Below, in pieces: positions 17,345 through 24,800 of a stretch of 35,779 nucleotides of DNA (position 1 is its first letter; every line of letters starts with the position of its first letter). A program made the position numbers and the translations under genes. Under the pieces are notes generated by a model. The model searched no databases and was not told where the DNA came from. It saw only the letters and a list, made by a program, of their open reading frames with translations. Origin of the DNA: Pirellulales bacterium (lineage in GTDB: Bacteria; Planctomycetota; Planctomycetia; Pirellulales; S012-138); contig JALCBR010000049.1 in the NCBI GenBank assembly GCA_028066245.1, forward strand, positions 1 to 35,779, written 5' to 3'.

Positions 17345-17947
17345 ATGGTTTTATCGCAGAACCCTGCAGTTCGCCGCGACAACGGGCCAAAGAGGCACAG
17401 CGCTGGAAGTACGACCACAGGCACACTGGTGGGTTTCCTTACAGTTGTCGATCATGAGCAAGTTGGGTTGCTGGGCGGATACTTGATCCTAAATTCCACG
17501 GCACGCCCCGTTGAGTTTCATTGCTCCGCGCCGCTGAAGGCCAATCGCGCTCAGGAGATTCTCTACGGTCCAACGTTGCGACCATATCTCTGCGGCGAAT
17601 TGATTGGCGCAACCCTTTTGAACAAGGCGAAGAACCGGCCGGATTGGGTTTGCACGGATTGTCACGATGTCCTGACAGCTCGATCGAGTGTTTCACTTCC
17701 GATGGCTCTCATTCTCAACGAAGACGCCCTTGCAAATCCGATGCAGGATGCGCGGCCAGCCAGCCCACCAATGCTTCAGGTCATCAACTTCCCCGAGCAG
17801 GCATTCGCGGTTTCTCGCGAGTTCTCTGCCGATGGTTCACTTGTCACAGCTAAGATGAAGACACTCGCTGATTCGTTTGATCTTCTGGAACCATTTGAAC
17901 GGATTCGGCTGGCAATGGAAGAAGCGCAGCGCGGAGCGCAACGATAA
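17345..17947 (+). CDS. Unknown protein coupled to a SNF2 helicase
   Basis: About 200 residues, not recognised. The central part (TGTLVGFLTVVDHEQVGLLG, then GGYLILNSTARPVEFHC) looks like a compact beta-rich domain. It is followed by LYGPTLRPYLCGELIGATLL and a CxxC knuckle in DWVCTDCHDVL that could bind a metal, although no second CxxC is present. The C-terminus is acidic/helical. The ATG at 17345 has no clear SD site, so a later start is possible; the likely domain begins around residue 26. Only 13 bp separate it from the SNF2 start, and the SD site of SNF2 overlaps its stop codon, so the two are almost certainly co-translated. Confidence 0.75.
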   Translation: MVLSQNPAVRRDNGPKRHSAGSTTTGTLVGFLTVVDHEQVGLLGGYLILNSTARPVEFHCSAPLKANRAQEILYGPTLRPYLCGELIGATLLNKAKNRPDWVCTDCHDVLTARSSVSLPMALILNEDALANPMQDARPASPPMLQVINFPEQAFAVSREFSADGSLVTAKMKTLADSFDLLEPFERIRLAMEEAQRGAQR

Positions 17948-17952
17948 GGGGG
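17946..17952 (+). promoter_or_regulatory. Ribosome binding site deciding the SNF2 start
   Basis: AAGGGGG overlaps the stop of the preceding gene and lies 8 nt before the in-frame TTG at 17961. It supports that TTG over the frame opening at 17877. Confidence 0.6.
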
Positions 17953-17960
17953 ATCTGCGA

Positions 17961-19814
17961 TTGGGAAACAGCCCCACACCATTTCGCACCGATGGCGAAA
18001 GTGATTTCCATCCAACATCGCCGCTGCCTGCAAGTGGCGTTGGACAGGCAGAGACCAGTGGCTTGCCCACCCATGTCGGCACAAACTCGTTTGACCTGTC
18101 GGTTGCAGCTCCAGCTTTGGAAACGCTCTTGCCAGACGGTCCCCGCCAACATCCCGTGGTTGTCCGCCATGCCAAACTAAAGGTTGCGCCCCCCCAAACG
18201 GTTTCCCTGGCATTCCCAACTCCCCTTGTGCGAACGCAAGGGTTTGTTTTCTCCGAGAATGCTGCCAACACCATCCTCAGTTCTCCATCCCAGTCCAACG
18301 CAAGCGCGGAGCTTGCTCGTGGGGATCAGCCGCGCACATCAGAGAGACGAATCCGCAAAACGCGCAGCCACGGTCGAATCGTGCCTCCGAACGAGATGCT
18401 CAAGCTGGAAGATCGACTCCTGTGTCTGCTTGAGCCGCCAGTGGACACATGGATGCAACGGTCAGCTTTGACCTTTACGCAAAAGCCGTTCGCTCACCAA
18501 TGGGATGGGGTTGCCTTCCTTTTTCCCCGGCAACAGGCGATCTTGGCGGACGAAATGGGGCTTGGCAAAACAATGCAGGCAATCACGACGATCCGACTGT
18601 TGCTCCACGCCGGCCGGCTGAGCACTATCTTGCTCATTTGTCCCAAGCCGCTGGTCACCAACTGGCAGCAAGAATTTTCTCGCTGGGCCCCGGAAATCCC
18701 AGTCGCAGTCGTTGAGGGCGCCGCAAACCGGCGCGCCTGGCGATGGAACGCGTCCATGCCGGTGAAAATCGCCAATTATGAATTGCTGCATCGTGACGCG
18801 GCACTCTTGGGCGAGAGCAGCTCCGCCTATGACTTGGTCGTCATTGATGAAGCTCAACGGATCAAGAACCGCACCAGCACGATCTCACAACTAGTGCGAA
18901 ACATCCCCCGCAGGCGTTCCTGGGCTTTGACAGGCACTCCGGTGGAAAACAGCCCCAATGATCTGGTCGGAATCTTTGAGTTCCTCTCACCCGGATACCT
19001 GGATGAAGGGATGCAACTTTCCCGATTGAGCAGCCTGGCTGCGGATCACGTGTTGCGCCGTACCAAGAGCGATGTACAGATTGACTTGCCTCCCAAGCTG
19101 TTTCGCGACGTTGCCTTGCCACTTTCGCCACAGCAGGCAGAAACCTATCGCATCGCGGAAGAAGATGGCGCGCTTCGACTCACAGAGCTGGGACACGAAG
19201 TGACCATCCAACACGTGTTTGAGCTTGTCCTCCGCCTCAAGCAGATCTGCAACTTTGACCCTGCCACTGAAACAAGTAGCAAGCTCGAACGCCTGGAGGC
19301 GGACCTGGAGGAGATTGCAGAAAGCGGGCAAAAAGCCATCGTCTTTAGCCAATGGGTTGAAACATTACAGCGATTGTCGCGGAACTTGCAGCGGTTCGGA
19401 CCGCTGGAGTATCACGGGCGCATCCCATCACGACATCGTGACGCGATCTTGAACCGCTTTCGCAATGACCCCAACGCCCATGTGCTGCTGATGAGTTATG
19501 GAGCTGGCGGCGTTGGACTTAATTTGCAGTTCACCCAGTATGTCTTTCTGTTTGATCGCTGGTGGAATCCGGCGGTTGAAGATCAAGCCATCAATCGGGC
19601 GCACCGGATTGGCGCAGAATCTCCTGTGACCATAGTCCGTTTCTTGGCATCCGGGACGATTGAAGAACGCATTGACGAAGTGTTGCAACAAAAACGCGAT
19701 CTCTTCGATGCGATCCTCTCTCATACGCGGCCGCCAGATGAATTAGGGTTAAGTCGAGAGGAAATCTTTGGGCTTGTCGGACTTGAGCAGCGAACTGCGC
19801 GCAACGCAGCCTAA
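17961..19814 (+). CDS. SNF2/HepA-family DEAD-like helicase
   Basis: About 617 residues. Swi2/Snf2-type double-stranded-DNA translocase. Helicase lobe 1 has ILADEMGLGKT (GLGKT 200-204), NWQQEFSRWAP, IDEAQRIKN (DEAQ 296-299, where DEAH is commonest) and LTGTPVENS. Lobe 2 has KAIVFSQW, LLMSYGAGGVGLNLQ, FDRWWNPAVEDQAINRAHRIG and the C-terminal RFLASGTIEERI. The first 165 residues are low-complexity and Pro/Ser-rich with no domain seen. The start is the TTG at 17961, with AAGGGGG 8 nt upstream. Bacterial members act in RNA-polymerase recycling (RapA), DNA repair or phage defence. The only partner here is the unknown protein upstream; no methylase, nuclease or phospholipase accompanies it. Confidence 0.92.
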   Translation: MGNSPTPFRTDGESDFHPTSPLPASGVGQAETSGLPTHVGTNSFDLSVAAPALETLLPDGPRQHPVVVRHAKLKVAPPQTVSLAFPTPLVRTQGFVFSENAANTILSSPSQSNASAELARGDQPRTSERRIRKTRSHGRIVPPNEMLKLEDRLLCLLEPPVDTWMQRSALTFTQKPFAHQWDGVAFLFPRQQAILADEMGLGKTMQAITTIRLLLHAGRLSTILLICPKPLVTNWQQEFSRWAPEIPVAVVEGAANRRAWRWNASMPVKIANYELLHRDAALLGESSSAYDLVVIDEAQRIKNRTSTISQLVRNIPRRRSWALTGTPVENSPNDLVGIFEFLSPGYLDEGMQLSRLSSLAADHVLRRTKSDVQIDLPPKLFRDVALPLSPQQAETYRIAEEDGALRLTELGHEVTIQHVFELVLRLKQICNFDPATETSSKLERLEADLEEIAESGQKAIVFSQWVETLQRLSRNLQRFGPLEYHGRIPSRHRDAILNRFRNDPNAHVLLMSYGAGGVGLNLQFTQYVFLFDRWWNPAVEDQAINRAHRIGAESPVTIVRFLASGTIEERIDEVLQQKRDLFDAILSHTRPPDELGLSREEIFGLVGLEQRTARNAA

Positions 19815-20231
19815 TAATCATTGGTTGTCCAACTGGCTGTGAGAATCTGCGGAGCCATGGCGAAACAACGCGCGCAACTTTATTGTTGAGAAGCAAGAAC
19901 TGAGTTCCGCCGGACGGCCAGCGCGAAGCTGAATGGCATCACAGTCCAAAAAAGCAAGTTGCAAAACCTGCCGCCAACGGTCTGGTCAGCGCTGCCGTCC
20001 AACCCTACGGTCGACCACCTCCGATATCTCCTGCCAACACTATCGGCGATTCCCATCGCTTCATGGCGCGTGATAAAATTGCCGCAACGTTCCCTGCGCG
20101 CCCTGCTCTCATTGCCTTGGGCTGCATTCAACAAGGGAAAACCTTTCGGAAAAACCACTCGCGCGTGGCAAGTATTTGGATGCCTTGTCGCCTAATTTTC
20201 GTCCGTTTGTTTTGTCCTGCATGCATTGGAA

Positions 20232-20250
20232 TGCGCACAAACTGTGCGCA
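20232..20250. repeat. Perfect 7-bp inverted repeat
   Basis: TGCGCAC, loop AAACT, GTGCGCA. There is no T-run on either side, so it does not look like a terminator. Confidence 0.5.
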
Positions 20251-20426
20251 GATGAACGCTGACAACCCGGTCCCGACGTTGCCGGAGCGCGGGAGGAACA
20301 CGCTTCTTGTTCGCTCGTCATGAGTTCTGAACGGCACAATTCCGGCGCCTTAATCGCTTGCCAACAAATCTAATTTTACTGATGTGCCAGTGGAACAACG
20401 GTGATGTCCGACGAAAGATGCCTCCT

Positions 20427-20453
20427 GTAAGGTGTTTTGAAATAACACTTTAC
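20427..20453. repeat. 10-bp inverted repeat (hairpin)
   Basis: GTAAGGTGTT pairs with AACACTTTAC across a 7-nt loop, with one G-T pair. It lies about 160 bp before the zincin start, and another inverted repeat follows 2 bp later. Confidence 0.5.
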
Positions 20454-20455
20454 GA

Positions 20456-20475
20456 TGTTCACTTGAAACTGAACA
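20456..20475. repeat. 6-bp inverted repeat
   Basis: TGTTCA pairs with TGAACA across CTTGAAAC. It directly follows the hairpin at 20427-20453, so the two may form a tandem structured element. Confidence 0.4.
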
Positions 20476-20609
20476 GAAGCCGCGCCTAGGATGAGATTGT
20501 GCAGGGAAAGCCCCCGTTAGGGATGACTTCATGATGAATTCCAAGCCTCGTTTTCGATCGCTCGCATCCACAAGCGAACGTTGCGCGTGGTCGAGATGCG
20601 TCTCGGTTC

Positions 20610-21320
20610 ATGATGGCGAAGAAGCAGCAGCAATCTTGGAAGCAGAAAGCCCACAGCCGCAGTCCGGCGGCCGTGGCCAATCTGCGCTCCAAGCATCGCG
20701 CTGCCAGGGCGTTCTCACGCCACCGCGGCGCCCACGGCACGGCTCAAGCACCGTTCGTTCCCCCGGAAGACTGGTACGAGCCCGAGGGCACGCCTGGATA
20801 TCGGTTTGTGGAGCAAACACCTGGCGCCGGCTACAGACACGTGGTCACGCCAGAAGAAGTTCGCAACCGGCTGGCCCAGTTGCCTGAGAGCTTCACCGTA
20901 AGTCTGGAAGTGGTGCAATTCTCCAAGATGACCCGCAAAAAGCGGAACTATCCCTGCTATGGAATGCAATGGGGCAGCACGATCTATCTCTACCCGATTG
21001 AAACTGATCTCGTCGAACACTTCTCCAGCAAGCCCAAGCCCCAGCAATGGAATGAGGCGCGGATGTATGGTGGGCAATGGGAGCGGGACGGTGCCTGCGG
21101 TTGGAAGCTAGTTTGGTCGCTGGCAGCGGTGAAGGATTATTACCTGAACAATATCTTGATTCACGAGTTAGGGCATTTGCTGGACGAGCGAAACACCAGC
21201 TATGAAGACCGCGAGAGATACGCGGAGTGGTTCGCCGTTCGCTATGGCTATCAGATGTCACAGCGATTTGATCCGCAGAGGCGGTCACGCAAGACAGTCC
21301 GCCGCCACCACAAGCGATAG
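20610..21320 (+). CDS. Putative HExxH zinc metallopeptidase with basic tails
   Basis: 236 residues, or 235 from the second ATG at 20613. Residues 183-190 read LIHELGHL (His185, Glu186, His189), and YAEWFA follows with Glu206 as a plausible third zinc ligand. That arrangement is seen in gluzincin-like and ImmA/IrrE-type peptidases, but the rest does not match a family I know. The N-terminal 45 residues (KKQQQSWKQKAH...) and the last 16 (RRSRKTVRRHHKR) are strongly basic and probably disordered, suggesting nucleic-acid or polyanion contact. The middle contains YPCYGMQWGSTIYLYPIE, looking like beta strands. No signal peptide. It stands alone, behind the structured intergenic region. Peptidase activity is inferred from the motif only. 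Confidence 0.75.
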   Translation: MMAKKQQQSWKQKAHSRSPAAVANLRSKHRAARAFSRHRGAHGTAQAPFVPPEDWYEPEGTPGYRFVEQTPGAGYRHVVTPEEVRNRLAQLPESFTVSLEVVQFSKMTRKKRNYPCYGMQWGSTIYLYPIETDLVEHFSSKPKPQQWNEARMYGGQWERDGACGWKLVWSLAAVKDYYLNNILIHELGHLLDERNTSYEDRERYAEWFAVRYGYQMSQRFDPQRRSRKTVRRHHKR

Positions 21321-21397
21321 CGGCACCGTTTCTCCCGCTGTGTCGTTTCTCCGTTTGAGCGCGAGCGACAGGTCTTAGGGATGCTCCACAAGCGCAT

Positions 21398-21433
21398 AAA
21401 AAACCCCGCCGTTCGCAGAACGAAGCGGCGGGG
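21398..21433 (-). terminator. Rho-independent terminator of hemW
   Basis: On the minus strand a GC-rich stem (CCCCGCCG at 21404-21411 pairing with CGGCGGGG at 21426-21433, extended by TTCG/CGAA with one bulged base) is followed by six T residues (plus-strand A-run 21398-21403). The orientation fits transcription coming from hemW. The plus strand has no T-run after the stem, so it would serve the zincin gene poorly. Confidence 0.78.
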
Positions 21434-21705
21434 CCGGAACAGAGAAGAGGCAACTTGTTGGATGGTGTTCCGGAATGGATGGCTATGAATCCGCCCTGAA
21501 TCGGATATCCCACTCTAGGGTGGATTCCACCTCTCCATGGATGATATCAAGTTAGAATGCAATGTCCAGGTTTTTGATGGAAAAACTGACACTGCAATGA
21601 GTTACGTAACGGACAAAAAGTGGCTACCGTTGAGTTCATTAGAAAAACGGTAAACAACATTCAATGTTCTGGATCCACCGGTCGCCTGAATCCGTCGATG
21701 TTGCG
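21434..21705. other. Spacer between the hemW stop and its terminator
   Basis: About 270 bp without a gene. It contains small inverted repeats, such as CCGGAAC at 21434-21440 with a matching GTTCCGG about 26 bp further on, and GGTGG-ATT-CCACC near 21520. Nothing else is recognised. Confidence 0.35.
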
Positions 21706-22899
21706 TCAAATCCGCAGGACTTCGCTCCACATCTGGTCTGACAACAGCATTCCATTGCGCGTCAGGCGGATTCTGCCGCCATCGAATACTACTAACCTTA
21801 GTCGTAGCCATTGATTAAGCGAATTGCCCAACAATTCACTCGCCGTGAAGCCGGTCTTCCGTTGGAATTCACGCTGGTCGATGCCTTCGATGCGGCGGAG
21901 TCCAAGAACGAGCGTCTCTCGGGCTTTGTCATGCGCGAGGAGCGTTTCGCGCTCAGTGATTGGGGACTGGCCCGCACGGAGCCGTTTAATCCAAGTCAAT
22001 GTGCTGCGATGGTTTGTTGAGCGTTCGCCGGCGATATGCCGAGCAGCGCCAGGCCCTGCCGCAAAGTACTCGTCGCCGCTCCAATAGCCTTCATTGTGAC
22101 GACACCGATGGCCAGATCGCGCGAAATTGGAGATCTCGTAGTGCTCCAAACCACCTGCGGCAAGCCGTTCGATTGCCAACAGGTACATCTGTCGCTGTGT
22201 TTCCTCATTGATCTCATTGAGTTCAGATTTGTTAAGCCGGGACCAGAATGAAGTGCCGCGTTCATAGGTCAAGCCATAGGTTGAGACGTGGTCAGGCTCC
22301 AATTCCAACACGGCAGCCAATTCGCGTTCCCAAGCGCCGATGGTTTGGTCAGGTGTTGCGAAGATCAGGTCCAGGGAAACGGATCGTGCGAAAGTCCTGG
22401 CCAAGTTCACAGCCCGGCGAATATCGTCGCCCGTGTGATCTCGTTCCAAGGTTCTCAGCACGCCTGCATTAAAAGACTGCGCACCCAGGCTGATTCGCGT
22501 CACTCCTGCGGTGGCCAACAGCTTGGCTTTCTCAGGCGTCAAATCGACTGGGTTGACTTCCACGCTCAGTTCCCCGTCAGATGCCAGCGGGAATGCCTCT
22601 CGAACGATGGAGAACAGCTGCTCCATGGGTTTCAGAGCAAGCTGAGATGGCGTTCCACCACCAAAGAAAAGGGTATCTACTTCGTGCGAGCCGCTGATGC
22701 AGGCCAACTCTGTCGCCAACGCGTCAAGGTATGCGGGAATCAAGTCTTGCCGATTGGCGACGACCGTGAAGTTGCAATAGCCACATCGATGCGCACAAAA
22801 CGGCACATGGATGTAGGCGGCACGGGGAGCAAGTTGGGAACTCGGAGGCGCTGTAGACTCCATCCCCGCAGTCAATTGTGGCATTTCGTCCTGTGGCAT
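21706..22899 (-). CDS. hemW: HemW-type radical SAM protein (heme chaperone)
   Basis: About 397 residues. Radical-SAM protein of the family once annotated as oxygen-independent coproporphyrinogen III oxidase and now regarded mainly as the heme-transfer protein HemW. The [4Fe-4S] cluster motif is CAHRCGYC (Cys35, Cys39, Cys42, spacing CX3CX2C) within YIHVPFC. FFGGGTPSQL, EVNP, RISLGAQSFN, STYGLTYERGT and HYEISNFARSGH all match the family. The C-terminal HemW domain is present. ATG 22899 is the first start; 22884 and 22863 are in-frame alternatives. It is divergent from the mobA-like gene with only about 35 bp between starts, so the promoters overlap. An intrinsic terminator lies about 270 bp downstream. 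Confidence 0.9.
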   Translation of the reverse strand: MPQDEMPQLTAGMESTAPPSSQLAPRAAYIHVPFCAHRCGYCNFTVVANRQDLIPAYLDALATELACISGSHEVDTLFFGGGTPSQLALKPMEQLFSIVREAFPLASDGELSVEVNPVDLTPEKAKLLATAGVTRISLGAQSFNAGVLRTLERDHTGDDIRRAVNLARTFARSVSLDLIFATPDQTIGAWERELAAVLELEPDHVSTYGLTYERGTSFWSRLNKSELNEINEETQRQMYLLAIERLAAGGLEHYEISNFARSGHRCRHNEGYWSGDEYFAAGPGAARHIAGERSTNHRSTLTWIKRLRAGQSPITERETLLAHDKARETLVLGLRRIEGIDQREFQRKTGFTASELLGNSLNQWLRLRLVVFDGGRIRLTRNGMLLSDQMWSEVLRI

Positions 22900-22934
22900 A
22901 TCGTCTCACTATAGCAATCCTCGAACTCAAGCGA

Positions 22935-23597
22935 ATGCTCGGCATGCATCCAGCCGGAATCATCTTGTGTGGCGGCGAGAGCCGGCGAATGGGCTATCCC
23001 AAAGCTTGGCTCCCATTTGGGGCCGAGACCTTGCTGCAACGGACGGCAAAGACAATGTCGAAAGTGACATCGCCCTTGGTCGTTGTCTCCGCGATCGATC
23101 AGTCGCTCCCAGAACTTCCACCAGAAACACTTTTCACTTGTGATTCTCGCCCTCAGCGCGGCCCACTGGAAGGAATTCGGGCTGGTTTGGCGGCGCTCCC
23201 TGCCGATGTGGAGTTCGCGTATGTCACCAGTTGTGACGTCCCGTATTTGACGTCTGAGTTCGTGCGGCGAATGGTCGAACTGCTCGGGCAGTTCCAGATC
23301 GCAGTTCCGGAGTACGCAGGATTTCGCCATCCGATGGCGGCCGTTTATCGTCGTAACGTTCTCTCGGCCGTAGAAGATCTCCTTGCGAATGATCGACTGC
23401 GTCCAATGTTCCTGTTTGATCAGATCTCAACGCGAACCGTCTCGGCCCGAGAGTTGGATGACATTGATCCGCAACTCCAGTCTTTGCAAAACCTCAACAG
23501 TCCGGAGGAGTACAAGGCGGCGCTTGCGAAAGCTGGTTTTGCACTGCCTGAGGAGATTCGCCGCGCATTCGCGATGCGGCAGAGAGATCAGGAGTAG
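22935..23597 (+). CDS. mobA: MobA-like nucleotidyltransferase (molybdenum cofactor guanylyltransferase)
   Basis: About 220 residues. GT-A-fold NTP transferase; MobA attaches GMP to molybdopterin. The nucleotide-binding signature is IILCGGESRRMGYPKAWLPFG (Gly13, Gly14, Arg17 and Lys23 among the key residues). GPLEGIRAGL and the metal-site VTSCDVPYL (CDxP) follow, with a C-terminal DIDPQLQSLQNLNSPEEY segment typical of MobA (N.NTPEE). The ATG at 22935 is chosen because it begins just before the first strand; the next Met at 22944 is also possible. No other molybdopterin gene is in the window, so a related role (MocA-like or another NTP transfer) cannot be excluded. Confidence 0.82.
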   Translation: MLGMHPAGIILCGGESRRMGYPKAWLPFGAETLLQRTAKTMSKVTSPLVVVSAIDQSLPELPPETLFTCDSRPQRGPLEGIRAGLAALPADVEFAYVTSCDVPYLTSEFVRRMVELLGQFQIAVPEYAGFRHPMAAVYRRNVLSAVEDLLANDRLRPMFLFDQISTRTVSARELDDIDPQLQSLQNLNSPEEYKAALAKAGFALPEEIRRAFAMRQRDQE

Positions 23598-23809
23598 TAG
23601 TCGGGCTTGGCCAGGGAATGCCGCCTTTCCTATGCCGAGTTTGGGGGAGGCACAATGTTGTGCACACCAGCTTGTTGGCTGGCTGAACGCCGTCAGGTTT
23701 ATTCCCTCTTACAACGCGCCAATGTTTTAAGCACGAAGTGTTTATCAGCAAAGGCAAGTGAAGAGCTGCCGGGAAAGACCGAGTCGAAAATCCGCCGGGC
23801 TTCTCTGCT
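23598..23809. other. Gap between convergent genes with small hairpins
   Basis: About 210 bp between the mobA-like stop and the membrane-protein stop. Two adjacent inverted repeats (GCACAA/TTGTGC at 23650-23663 and CCAGC/GCTGG at 23667-23682) could contribute to termination, but no T-run follows. No gene is seen. Confidence 0.35.
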
Positions 23810-24493
23810 TCAAATTGACTGTCCTGTGTAGATCACGAGCGAAATCCATGTGCATACAACGGCAGACAAAGCGCCAACAACTAAACTGCGCTTCCAAGAG
23901 AAATATTGCTTTCGCTCGTATAACAACAAATACATCCGCAGAGCAAAACCGCCAACAAGAAAGCTAAGCGGAATAATGTAAACAGGATTTCCTAGCACGC
24001 CTGGAGCGTAGGAGTTGATGTAAATATACCAAAGATAGTAGAGACCAAGCGTATGCAGCAAATGCCAGTTTCTCCCCAACAACTTCATTGACTTGTTGTT
24101 GGAAGTCAGAGCCAATATCCAATATGTCGCCATCCCAGAATATCCAATAATCATCTCCCGCAAAGTAAGAATTTCATCGAGAGGACGAGGGATGTTCGAA
24201 TAGGTCCATGCGACAAGCAAAATAAACACGGTTTGAGAGATCGCAGCACAGATCCCCAAATGGCGACGGTTTCGAAGCAAGAACTTACTGACGTTATGCT
24301 GCCACACCTTTGCCAACGGCCTCGCAAGGAAGGCCAAGATAAAGAATGCCAAGGCAATCCTGCTTGCAATGCGAACACGCTGCCGCATTGCAGGTTCTGA
24401 AAAATCTAAACTGGCGAAGCTAATCAGCAGGCAGCTTGTCAATAACAGTCCGCAAACAAGATATACACTTTTCGCCGAACTTTTCACGGCCAT
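23810..24493 (-). CDS. Ferric-reductase-like polytopic membrane protein (MsrQ-like)
   Basis: 227 residues with about six or seven membrane segments (about 8-28, 45-62, 79-98, 112-131, 146-160, 170-192, 202-222). The layout, the RRHLG turn before the third segment (76-80) and LGRNWHLLHTLGLYYLW before the fifth resemble the MsrQ/YedZ branch of ferric-reductase-like membrane domains, which bind heme b and feed electrons to MsrP. Only His147 appears to match a usual heme ligand; the other expected positions read Phe90 and Asn160. No msrP gene is adjacent. The gene is visibly richer in A/T than its neighbours. Heme binding is therefore doubtful, and the family call is by layout. Confidence 0.65.
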   Translation of the reverse strand: MAVKSSAKSVYLVCGLLLTSCLLISFASLDFSEPAMRQRVRIASRIALAFFILAFLARPLAKVWQHNVSKFLLRNRRHLGICAAISQTVFILLVAWTYSNIPRPLDEILTLREMIIGYSGMATYWILALTSNNKSMKLLGRNWHLLHTLGLYYLWYIYINSYAPGVLGNPVYIIPLSFLVGGFALRMYLLLYERKQYFSWKRSLVVGALSAVVCTWISLVIYTGQSI

Positions 24494-24800
24494 AGCATCC
24501 GTCCCATAAGGTTCCCAAGGTTTCAGGATATCGCTCTCTCCGAGTGCATCTGACCAGCTTTGCCGCGGACGTGAGGCCCCATCAGCCGCGGCACGAGGAA
24601 CATTCTACACGATCCCTACAGCGCGGGCGGCAAATTCATCGCCCATTTTGTCAGACGCCTTCAGCCATGGCCATCGTTGACGATATTCAATATCGCGTTC
24701 GAAGCTTCTTGACAGTCTGCTCGAGACGGCAATCACGGCCAGCAGGCCAGCACTTCTGCGAAAGGTTGAAACACGACAGAATCGTTTTCAACAGCGCCAA
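24494..24800. other. Non-coding gap between the membrane-protein gene and bamA
   Basis: About 300 bp, both flanking genes on the minus strand. It should hold the 3' end of the bamA transcript and a promoter for the membrane-protein gene. I see no convincing terminator, promoter or coding region. Confidence 0.35.

Larger units (their letters stand above)
19815..20609. other. Long intergenic region with inverted repeats
   Basis: Nearly 800 bp without a convincing gene; the open frames on both strands have no recognisable motif and mutually exclude one another. Three inverted repeats stand out: 20232-20250, 20427-20453 and 20456-20475. A promoter for the zincin gene must lie here. A small RNA is possible but no known family is recognised. 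Confidence 0.5.

Noticed and set aside
17345-19814. Calling the SNF2 pair a known phage-defence system (DISARM- or Zorya-like).
   Set aside because: DISARM requires methylase, DUF1998 and phospholipase-D genes and Zorya requires MotAB-like genes; none is present on either side.
19880-20195. Overlapping short frames on both strands in the intergenic region after SNF2.
   Set aside because: They exclude each other, carry no motif, signal peptide or SD site, and have an amino-acid make-up typical of random frames.
20610-21320. Calling the HExxH protein an ImmA/IrrE peptidase of a toxin-antitoxin or mobile-element pair.
   Set aside because: Only the HExxH...E pattern agrees. There is no Xre-type helix-turn-helix partner and the rest of the protein does not resemble that family.
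23598-23831. A 74-residue plus-strand frame after the mobA-like gene.
   Set aside because: It has no motif, runs into the opposite-strand membrane-protein gene, and its region is better explained by small hairpins between convergent genes.
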